Shown here: one piece after another, positions 35,529 to 42,669 of the stretch
Position numbering within the stretch: position 1 is the first letter of the stretch
How the letters are laid out: each line of letters opens with the position of its first letter
Source of the DNA: CBDBCK01 sp965203345
GTDB taxonomy: Bacteria; Chloroflexota; Dehalococcoidia; Lucifugimonadales; Lucifugimonadaceae
DNA length: 64,000 nucleotides
NCBI GenBank assembly: GCA_965203345.1
Contig: CBDBCK010000028.1
Span: 124,001 to 188,000 of the forward strand
Direction: 5' to 3'
The notes under the pieces: model-generated
What the model was told of the DNA's origin: nothing
Databases searched by the model: none
What the model saw: the letters and a program-made list of their open reading frames with translations, nothing else
Translations under genes and position numbers: made by a program

Positions 35529-37003
35529 AACTTACTGTAAAAAACTTCGGGCCTATTCAGTCAGCTGAGGTGGATGTGAAGCCTATGACTGTTTTTGTTG
35601 GACCTAGTAATACAGGGAAATCCTACCTGGCTATGCTGGTTTATATCACCGCTAAAACATTAAAGAGTGACCTCTTACGAAATTTTATATTTCATTTCAA
35701 AAATCGTATTGTCGACAAAACAGAAACTACTCAAATGATTCGCGCGATGTTTTCTTCTTCTGTGAAGACCATTCATGAACTTTGGGAGGAGCAAGGGATT
35801 TATTGCTTTGGAGAAGAGTGGGAAAAATTAATCAGGCATGATGGTGTCCAGCCCTCAATTACAATCTCCGACAAGAATAAAGAAATAACTCTGAACCTGC
35901 TCTCACCTGAGAAAGATAAATTTCCACCCCCAGACTTTATTAAAGACTTAACAGAAGAAGTATGGGCGTTGTTTAAGTCTGATAATGCTCCACGTGTTTG
36001 GAGTTGGGAATTTGGTGAATTTAATCAAAAGGTCAATGAAGTGGTAGATAAACATATCCACAATTTACTTGATTTTTTCCCAAATACAGATGAATCAAGA
36101 GGACCTCAAGGTGATATGGGACGCAAATATATGGAGATGCATATCAATACCACACATTACTTACCCGCTGTACGGGGTGGTTTAATGCAAAGTCATCGCA
36201 TTTTGGCTAGCCTATTGATTGGCAGAGCCCCAACTACAGGACTGAGCAAGGAGGAAATTCCTCTGCTTAATGGTGTTTTGGCGGATTTTCTGCAGAAGTT
36301 ACTTATCATTGGTAACGAGCATCAATACGATCTATATGGGCTAAGACTAAGAGAGAATCGCAGAATACAGTCTATAAAAGATATATCTGAATTATCTCAG
36401 ACAATTGAACAAGATATCATGCGTGGAACAATTGAAACGAAAATACTTACAACACGCTACCCTGATTTTCGGTATAATTTTACCGACCTAAATGCAGAAT
36501 CAAGAGATATTTCGTTGGTGAATGCATCGTCATCAATATCTGAATTAGCACCAATCGCTCTATTCATCCGTTACTATCTTTTGCCAGGCGATCTTTTTAT
36601 TGTGGAAGAACCCGAGGCGCACTTGCACCCCAAGGCACAGCGAGCTATCGCGGGGGTTTTAGCTGATTTGGCAAAAGCTGGCGTATACGTGCTGGTTACC
36701 ACGCATAGCGATATTATATTGGAACAAATCAGCAACTTTATTCATGCCGACAATATTCCGGGAGACAAAATGTTAAATAGAGAGGCTAGTAAACACAAAT
36801 TGCCTGTAGATAAGATTAGATGCTATTCATTCAAAAGATTCGACCGTCAAGGAACCACTGTTAAAGCTATTGAGTTTGACGAGGAAACAGGAATATTGAC
36901 TGAAGACCATTTAGATGAGGCCTCTGACTTATATAACCAAGGGGTTGATCTGTTTAACGATAGAGAAAGGATTTCTGAACAAGGTACAGATAATGACAAT
37001 TAA
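35525..37003 (+). CDS. AAA (OLD-like) ATPase of a putative defence module
   Basis: A 492-residue ABC/SMC-type ATPase. Walker A FVGPSNTGKSYLAML is near residue 25, Walker B LFIVEEPEAHLHPKAQ near 358, and the switch His in VLVTTHSDIILEQI near 390. The middle is a long helical insertion, and there is no C-terminal TOPRIM domain as in true OLD nucleases. Such ATPases are partners or sensors in many anti-phage systems. Its gene overlaps the next, small gene by 11 nt, so the two very likely form one functional unit. AT-rich compared with the Mod and Res pieces. Confidence 0.8.
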   Translation: MKLTVKNFGPIQSAEVDVKPMTVFVGPSNTGKSYLAMLVYITAKTLKSDLLRNFIFHFKNRIVDKTETTQMIRAMFSSSVKTIHELWEEQGIYCFGEEWEKLIRHDGVQPSITISDKNKEITLNLLSPEKDKFPPPDFIKDLTEEVWALFKSDNAPRVWSWEFGEFNQKVNEVVDKHIHNLLDFFPNTDESRGPQGDMGRKYMEMHINTTHYLPAVRGGLMQSHRILASLLIGRAPTTGLSKEEIPLLNGVLADFLQKLLIIGNEHQYDLYGLRLRENRRIQSIKDISELSQTIEQDIMRGTIETKILTTRYPDFRYNFTDLNAESRDISLVNASSSISELAPIALFIRYYLLPGDLFIVEEPEAHLHPKAQRAIAGVLADLAKAGVYVLVTTHSDIILEQISNFIHADNIPGDKMLNREASKHKLPVDKIRCYSFKRFDRQGTTVKAIEFDEETGILTEDHLDEASDLYNQGVDLFNDRERISEQGTDNDN

Positions 37004-37469
37004 ACAGTGTTTTGAAAAATGTTTTAAAGCATATCAAACAAATAATCGTCCGTATTCACTAAAACTCATAGAAGATCAGTTGCCTGTTAGTTATTCCGCA
37101 GATAAAGTAATGCCAAACAAACAAATGCCAAACAAACAAACAAATCGTTGCGATTATTTTGTGCTTTGCGATTGTGTTCCTCGGACTACAGGTATTTACG
37201 TAATAGAAGTAAAAGGTAAGAGTCCATCCATGAAAGATGTCGAAAAACAATTACAAAGCGGGGCCGATTTTGTAAATAAGCACCTTTCTGCAAATGAACG
37301 CATCGCCTTTTTACCGATTCTGGTAGCCAAATCTATACCCCGCACTACCTTGAAAGAGTTTCAGAAGATTAATATTCAATTGGGCGGAAAAACACTATCC
37401 TCAAAACACACTAAAAAGATTAAACACATTAAACCCAGGAAGTCATTGCCAAAACTGACACCTAAATAA
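36993..37469 (+). CDS. Small protein with a D...ExK motif, partner of the ATPase (candidate nuclease)
   Basis: I do not recognise a named family. The 158-residue protein contains RCDYFVLCDC followed by IYVIEVKGKSPSMKDVEKQL, a spacing and hydrophobic pattern that fits a PD-(D/E)xK nuclease core (Asp then Glu-x-Lys on the next strand). The tail is Lys-rich (KKIKHIKPRKSLPKL) and could bind nucleic acid. The start is the ATG at 36993 inside the ATPase gene; an earlier frame start is less likely. An in-frame duplication MPNKQMPNKQ comes from tetranucleotide repeats. The stop TAA overlaps the ATG at 37469. Confidence 0.55.
   Translation: MTIKQCFEKCFKAYQTNNRPYSLKLIEDQLPVSYSADKVMPNKQMPNKQTNRCDYFVLCDCVPRTTGIYVIEVKGKSPSMKDVEKQLQSGADFVNKHLSANERIAFLPILVAKSIPRTTLKEFQKINIQLGGKTLSSKHTKKIKHIKPRKSLPKLTPK
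37110..37144. repeat. AAAC tetranucleotide repeats in the small gene
   Basis: Two blocks, (AAAC)2AAA at 37115-37125 and (AAAC)3AAA at 37130-37144, within a tandem duplication of ATGCCAAACAAACAA. The frame is intact now; change by one unit would shift it. Confidence 0.85.
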
Positions 37470-37599
37470 TGCTCGAAACCGAAGTAGAAAACCCAATCAT
37501 CAACTCCCCCTACCAGGAGCCTACCTCGCACTGGAAGATTAACGAGCACGAACCTGCGGAGAAACTCAGCGGGCGACGCGTACCTACCTACCTACCTAC
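37469..37599 (+). pseudogene. Out-of-frame 5' end of the Res gene
   Basis: Starts at an ATG overlapping the TAA of the preceding gene (TAATG), as a coupled gene should. It encodes ETEVENPIINSPYQEPTSHW and GRRVPTYLP, the usual N-terminus of BPTD_3080-type Res proteins. Reading passes through the TACC repeat and then leaves the Res frame, ending at 37699. One extra 4-nt unit, or loss of two, would join it to the main frame from 37600. Confidence 0.8.
37581..37599. repeat. TACC tetranucleotide tract at the Res frame break
   Basis: (TACC)4TAC lies exactly where the N-terminal and main Res frames separate. Repeats of this type slip during replication and act as ON/OFF switches in type III restriction-modification genes. 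Confidence 0.92.
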
Positions 37600-40593
37600 A
37601 TGTACTTGCCTCCGGGCGCAAAAAAGGACAACAAAACCGAGAGCGAAGTCGGCTACGAACTCCAGCTGGAAACCGTTTCCCAGATCCGCCAGCAGTTGAC
37701 CGGGTGGCGTCTGCTTGCCCTGCGCGGGGAAGGCGGAGTAAGCCGTGTAACGATGGAGCTGCTTAACCATTGGCGGCGCGAGGGACGGGAACAACCGCTG
37801 TTTTTTGCACAACTGGAGGCCGCCGAGACTATCATTTTTCTTACTGAAGCACGGCGGGACTTCCTGCAGGGCATTGATATTCAACTGGATGAGCCGGGGG
37901 ATGAGAAGAAGAAAGAGGGTTATACCGCCTTCAGGCGCCTTTGCTGCAAGATGGCGACCGGCACGGGCAAGACCACCGTTATGGCAATGCTTGCGGCGTG
38001 GAGCATACTGAACAAAATCAATAACAAGAAAGACAAGCGGTTTTCCGACGCCGTTCTTGTAGTCTGCCCCAACGTAACCATCCGAGACCGGCTGGCGGAG
38101 TTGGATCCTAAAAAAGGCGATACGAGCATTTACCGAACCCGCGACCTGGTGCCGGAGTCGCTAATGCCACAGTTGAAGCAAGGGCGGGTTCTGACCACCA
38201 ACTGGCACGTATTTGAGCCTCACGGCACACAGAGCGGCAGCAGGGTGGTCAAGACAGGGCGGCGTGTTCTCACGCGGGAGACCGTTCATATCGGCGCAAA
38301 AACTACCACCGCACGCGGCAGGCGGTACATGACCGAGGCCGACTTGCGCCACAAGAGTACATTGGGGCTTCTACGGATACACAAGGAAAATCGCGACAAG
38401 AAAAGTGCAACACTGAAGAGCGTAGAGATTGAGTCGGAAAAGTACGTAGAAACCGACACCGCCCTGGTGCGGCGCGTACTGGACGGCGAACTTGGGGCGC
38501 GGGGCAATATTCTGGTTTTCAACGATGAAGCCCATCACGCCTACCGCCTGCGCCACACGGAAACCGAGATACAGGAAGACATGATCAGCGATGAGGAGTT
38601 CGCCGATACCTACTACAAGGAGGCCACAGTCTGGGTGGATGGGCTGGATAAGGTGCACAAACTACGCGGCATCAATTTCTGCGCCGACTTTTCCGCCACG
38701 CCTTACTTCCTCGGCAAGGCAGGGAAGAACACCAATCGCATTTTTCCGTGGACGGTGAGCAACTTTGATTTGCAGGATGCGATTGAGGCAGGCCTGGTGA
38801 AAATCCCTCAACTGGCGGCGCGTGATTCCAGTGGTGACAGCGTACCCGGCTACTTCAACATCTGGCAATGGATACTGCCGAAACTTACAGCCACCGAGCG
38901 CGGCGGTAAAAGAACCGGCGCCAAGCCGGAGGCGGTGCTCAAGTACGCACACACGCCTATCGCTATGATGGGCGGCATGTGGGAAGAAATGCGCCGGGAA
39001 GTGGCCATGTCGGATGATCCGCGTCCGCCGGTTTTTATCATTATCTGCAAAACCAAAAAACTGGCGGAGGTAGTTTACGAATGGCTGGCCGAGAATAAAC
39101 CTCCGATAACCACAATCCCGTCAGCGAACCTGCCCGAACTGCAAAACAGTGAAGAGAAGCGAAACACTATCCGCGTGTATTCCGATATGCAGGCGGAAAT
39201 TGACAGCGGTAACGCCAGAAGCGATGAGACCCGCTGGATGCGCCATACTCTGGACACCATCGGCAAAATGGAATGGCCTCGGGACCTACAAAAACGGGAG
39301 CAGTACCCCGAAGGATTTGAAGCCCTGGCTGAAAAGTTGGGCCGCGACAAGCACCCACCGGGGCGTGACGTTCGGTGCATCGTGAGCGTGGGAATGCTCA
39401 CCGAAGGCTGGGATTGCAACACGGTAACGCACATAATAGGGCTGCGTCCCTTCATGTCGCAGCTGCTGTGCGAACAGGTGATCGGGCGAGGGTTGCGGCG
39501 CGCTTCTTACGAGGTCGGAGATGATGGGTTGATGAGCGAAGAGGTCTCCACTGTGCTTGGCGTCCCGTTGTCAGCCTTTACCGTCAAAATCAAAAAAGGC
39601 AAGCCACCGAAAAAAGTGAAACGCTATCATATTTACGCATTGCCTGAAAAGGAGAAACTAGCAATCCGTTTTCCGAGGGTGGAAGGATACCGGCAGACTA
39701 TCAAAAATCGGCTTGTTTGTGATATAGAAAAGATTGCGCCACTCACTATTGACAGTGAAAAAATCCCGCCGGAAGTGGAGATGAAAGCGGCGCTACAGAA
39801 CAATCAGGGCCGTCCTTCGCTGAGTGGGCCGGGGCGAATCACGGAAGCGAATCTAGATGAATTCCGCAAACAGGCACGGTTGCAACAAAGAATGTACGAA
39901 ATGACGCAGGCTCTGGTGCGTGATTATGCGCAGAATGACAAGTGCCAAATGCCGCCAAACGTCCTGTTCCAGCAGCTGTTTCGAATCGTGAGGACGTACA
40001 TCACCGAAAAAGTGTCCGCGTATCCTCCGGCAGACATCAAAGACGCTTTTCTTGCTCCCTACTACGGCAATATCATAGATAATCTGCTGGAAAATATCCG
40101 TCCAGATGAATCTTACGGCGAGTTGCCGGAGTTGCCGCGTTATGAACGCCTGCGCGGCGTCGGTTCCACTGCAGACGTGGATTTCTACACACGGCGCGAG
40201 CCTTATCAGGTGGTGAAAAGCCACATTAACGCAGTCGTCCCTGATACCAAGCGCCTTGAGCAGTCAGCAGCTTTCCGAATAGACAAGCACCCGCGGGTTT
40301 CAGCGTTCGTCAAAAACGAGGGTATGGGTTTCGGTATTCCTTATCTGCACAATGGAGAGACCCACGACTATATGCCAGATTTTCTGATTCGCTTGCAACA
40401 CGACGAAGATCGCTACCTCATCCTGGAAACCAAAGGCTTTGACCCCTTGAAGGAGGTCAAGCAAAGCGCTGCAGAACGCTGGGTCGCCGCGGTCAACGCC
40501 GACGGCAACTATGGGCGATGGCACTACCGCATGGCTTTCAAAGCGGATGAAATCAACGGCGCAATAGAAGAAGTCGCCCAAGAACATCCGTAA
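37600..40593 (+). CDS. Type III-like restriction enzyme Res subunit (helicase-nuclease)
   Basis: ATP-dependent DNA translocase and endonuclease of a type III-like system. The main frame has 997 codons. Superfamily 2 helicase motifs are CCKMATGTGKTTVMAML (Walker A) near residue 113, LVFNDEAHHAYRL (DEAH-type, motif II) near 306, DFSATPYFLG (III) near 362, and VSVGMLTEGWDC...EQVIGRGLRR (V-VI) near 600-640. The C-terminal nuclease is MPDFLIRL...LILETKGF, a PD...ExK near 927-950. The true N-terminus is in another frame upstream of a TACC repeat; the ATG at 37600 gives a product lacking about 44 residues. Its cognate Mod is destroyed. Confidence 0.9.
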   Translation: MYLPPGAKKDNKTESEVGYELQLETVSQIRQQLTGWRLLALRGEGGVSRVTMELLNHWRREGREQPLFFAQLEAAETIIFLTEARRDFLQGIDIQLDEPGDEKKKEGYTAFRRLCCKMATGTGKTTVMAMLAAWSILNKINNKKDKRFSDAVLVVCPNVTIRDRLAELDPKKGDTSIYRTRDLVPESLMPQLKQGRVLTTNWHVFEPHGTQSGSRVVKTGRRVLTRETVHIGAKTTTARGRRYMTEADLRHKSTLGLLRIHKENRDKKSATLKSVEIESEKYVETDTALVRRVLDGELGARGNILVFNDEAHHAYRLRHTETEIQEDMISDEEFADTYYKEATVWVDGLDKVHKLRGINFCADFSATPYFLGKAGKNTNRIFPWTVSNFDLQDAIEAGLVKIPQLAARDSSGDSVPGYFNIWQWILPKLTATERGGKRTGAKPEAVLKYAHTPIAMMGGMWEEMRREVAMSDDPRPPVFIIICKTKKLAEVVYEWLAENKPPITTIPSANLPELQNSEEKRNTIRVYSDMQAEIDSGNARSDETRWMRHTLDTIGKMEWPRDLQKREQYPEGFEALAEKLGRDKHPPGRDVRCIVSVGMLTEGWDCNTVTHIIGLRPFMSQLLCEQVIGRGLRRASYEVGDDGLMSEEVSTVLGVPLSAFTVKIKKGKPPKKVKRYHIYALPEKEKLAIRFPRVEGYRQTIKNRLVCDIEKIAPLTIDSEKIPPEVEMKAALQNNQGRPSLSGPGRITEANLDEFRKQARLQQRMYEMTQALVRDYAQNDKCQMPPNVLFQQLFRIVRTYITEKVSAYPPADIKDAFLAPYYGNIIDNLLENIRPDESYGELPELPRYERLRGVGSTADVDFYTRREPYQVVKSHINAVVPDTKRLEQSAAFRIDKHPRVSAFVKNEGMGFGIPYLHNGETHDYMPDFLIRLQHDEDRYLILETKGFDPLKEVKQSAAERWVAAVNADGNYGRWHYRMAFKADEINGAIEEVAQEHP

Positions 40594-40600
40594 CCTCCCT

Positions 40601-40634
40601 CCAGGCAAAGAACCCGGGCGTCAGAGAACAAACC
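40601..40634. repeat. Right imperfect direct repeat flanking the defence island
   Basis: Same blocks as at 33081-33113 (CCAGGCAAAGAACC and CAGAGAACAAACC), 8 nt after the Res stop and about 30 nt before the end of ctaG. Confidence 0.8.
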
Positions 40635-40663
40635 CTCTCCCGTTGATGAAGGTTTGATGAAAC

Positions 40664-41503
40664 TCAGCCCTGTTGCATCTCCTTCTGCGCCCACGTAAAG
40701 AACACGGCGGTCAAAGCCGCTACATATGTAAAACTGCCGGGCAGCCACATAATCAGCCCACCGATAACCTGATTCTCTTCGGCTGAAAGTCCGAAATGCT
40801 TGGGAGCGTCCAGATAGAACCGATACAAGACGTCATCGGAAAAGGTTATCAACGCTGCCAATGCAGCATTAGGGGTAACCGCCAACGCAAGATAAAGCAC
40901 TCGTTGAGGGTATGATATCTTTGAACGCACCGGCGGCGGGCCTATAAGCGGCCACCAAAAGAACGAAGCGGCAACAAACATAGATAAGTGCTCGGCAAAA
41001 TGGACGTAAGCATTGTTCAAGGCCGCTTCGTAAGCAGGTGGATAGTGCCACCCCCACATTACAATAACAAGAAGCGGAAGAGCGACACGCGGCCTGGAGG
41101 CAAGCTCAAGAAACCTCCTTAAGAGACTCCTCCGCTCCAACAAAGAGCCTGCTCCAATCCGAACGGTCTTGGGAGCCGCCCATAAGAACGCCGACAAGGG
41201 GCCTGCGGCTAACATAGCCGGAGCTGCCACTATAACCAGGATCATATGCTGGGTCATATGTGCCCAGAAAATCTGCCCTGAAAACACATCGAAGGGCCCT
41301 ATTAAGGCGAAACTCAAGACAATGAACCCAAACGCACCCAGGCCGACTCGCTCCCAACGAATAGACGACAGAGAAGAACGCTTTACAATGCGAAACAGCC
41401 CTGCGCCGTATACCAAAACCGCACCTGCCAAAACAGCAGTCCAGACGCTGAGGAAGTCCCACCTTGAGAAGAACCCCCATACTGAAACTATCGCCTCATC
41501 CAT
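40664..41503 (-). CDS. ctaG: Cytochrome c oxidase assembly protein, caa3 CtaG family
   Basis: Membrane protein needed for assembly (probably copper insertion) of caa3-type oxidase. About 279 residues with seven predicted membrane helices; family marks are FWAHMTQHMILVIVAAPAML near residue 80, MWGWHYPPAYEAALNN near 145 and HFAEHLSMFVAASFFWWPLIG near 170, with several conserved His. Start at ATG 41503 (GTG at 41506 is next to it). Last gene of the oxidase operon; the defence island lies immediately downstream. Confidence 0.93.
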   Translation of the reverse strand: MDEAIVSVWGFFSRWDFLSVWTAVLAGAVLVYGAGLFRIVKRSSLSSIRWERVGLGAFGFIVLSFALIGPFDVFSGQIFWAHMTQHMILVIVAAPAMLAAGPLSAFLWAAPKTVRIGAGSLLERRSLLRRFLELASRPRVALPLLVIVMWGWHYPPAYEAALNNAYVHFAEHLSMFVAASFFWWPLIGPPPVRSKISYPQRVLYLALAVTPNAALAALITFSDDVLYRFYLDAPKHFGLSAEENQVIGGLIMWLPGSFTYVAALTAVFFTWAQKEMQQG

Positions 41504-41531
41504 CACGTAACGAGGCGAGCTTATACGGTAC

Positions 41532-41966
41532 TCAGGCGCCTGCGCCGTGGTTTGAGTTCAACAAAAGCAAGGCCAAATATACTAGAGAACCTATAAGCAT
41601 ACAAAAGATGAAGACACGCGTGTACTGCTTATGATCGAAGCGGAGATGCATGAAAAACGCAACAACCAAAACGAACTTCATAGCCGAAAGTACAAGCATA
41701 GACGTTATAAACACCGTTTGCCTTAAACCTACGCCAAACAACCATACCTCAAAAATAGTTACAGCGGCAAGTAGCACGGCTATAAACCAGTAGTACGCGG
41801 GTGTGGCATGCCCATAGGCGGAAGTGATTTTAGAGAAGAACTCCCGTAAAGTGTCAGTGAAAGAACCGAATGGATTCTCATACTCCGGGACGACTTCGCT
41901 TTCGTCTTTGGGTATGCGCCACCAACCGTGAGAATCCTGGGTTAAAAGTTTGCTTAAGAAGTTCAA
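41532..41966 (-). CDS. ctaF: Cytochrome c oxidase subunit IV (small subunit)
   Basis: Small structural subunit of the bacterial oxidase, 144 residues. A soluble N-terminal half (WWRIPKDESEVVPEYENPFG) is followed by three hydrophobic segments: YYWFIAVLLAAVTIFEVWLF, TSMLVLSAMKFVLVVAFFMHL and FIFCMLIGSLVYLALLLL. The MKFVLVVAFFMHLRFD stretch is typical of the COX4-like prokaryotic family. It lies 23 nt after subunit III and 28 nt before ctaG in the same operon. Confidence 0.92.
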   Translation of the reverse strand: MNFLSKLLTQDSHGWWRIPKDESEVVPEYENPFGSFTDTLREFFSKITSAYGHATPAYYWFIAVLLAAVTIFEVWLFGVGLRQTVFITSMLVLSAMKFVLVVAFFMHLRFDHKQYTRVFIFCMLIGSLVYLALLLLNSNHGAGA

Positions 41967-41989
41967 GGCGTTGCCCCCGCTACTACTAC

Positions 41990-42634
41990 TCAGCTATGTG
42001 TGAAAGGTGGCGCGCCAGGAGGTGGGCCATCGTTCGCTGATATTAGATAAATCATGGTGAATATGACTATCCAGACTACATCCACAAAGTGCCAATATAG
42101 CCCTGCCATCTCTAAATCTACGGCGTTTTCTTTCTTTAGTGATCCCTTGAACTGGCCGTACAATAAGACCACCAGCCACAAAACGCCAAATGTTACGTGT
42201 GCTCCATGCAAGCCCGTAAGTATAAAGAACGTGGTCCCAAATATATTGACCCTCGGAGTTAGTCCTTCATTGACGAATTCGTAGAATTCGACCACCTGAA
42301 ACCCTATAAACACCAATCCCAGTGCTATAACTCCGAACAGCCATAACTTGGCGAGAGACGTACGAGACTCTTTCAAATAGTAGAGAGCGAGCACCATAGC
42401 AAGTGAACTCATAAGAAGGACAAAGGTGCTGAGAGTCGTTATCGGGATGTTCAGCACGTCGGCCGGATAAGGACCTACCAGGCTCTTGTTCCTGTACACA
42501 AGGTACGTACCTATGAACGCCCCAAAAAACATCACATCAGAACCCAGGAACGCCCACATCAGCAACTTCCGGTTGCTCAAGCCAGTTGAAGGGTTGATCG
42601 CCTCCCCGTATGAGTCTATCTTTACGTCGCTCAT
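41990..42634 (-). CDS. ctaE: Cytochrome c oxidase subunit III
   Basis: Membrane subunit that stabilises the oxidase core. 214 residues with five predicted helices, the short form. Visible marks are LLMWAFLGSDVMFFGAFIG near residue 25, FFILTGLHGAHVTFGVLWLV near 133, and GLYWHFVDVVWIVIFTMIYL near 180, which is the conserved WHFVD-VWI motif. It is 35 nt downstream of subunit I and 23 nt upstream of subunit IV. Confidence 0.95.
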   Translation of the reverse strand: MSDVKIDSYGEAINPSTGLSNRKLLMWAFLGSDVMFFGAFIGTYLVYRNKSLVGPYPADVLNIPITTLSTFVLLMSSLAMVLALYYLKESRTSLAKLWLFGVIALGLVFIGFQVVEFYEFVNEGLTPRVNIFGTTFFILTGLHGAHVTFGVLWLVVLLYGQFKGSLKKENAVDLEMAGLYWHFVDVVWIVIFTMIYLISANDGPPPGAPPFTHS

Positions 42635-42669
42635 CCGTTACCTTGCCGTTTCAGCAAAACTACTCGCTA

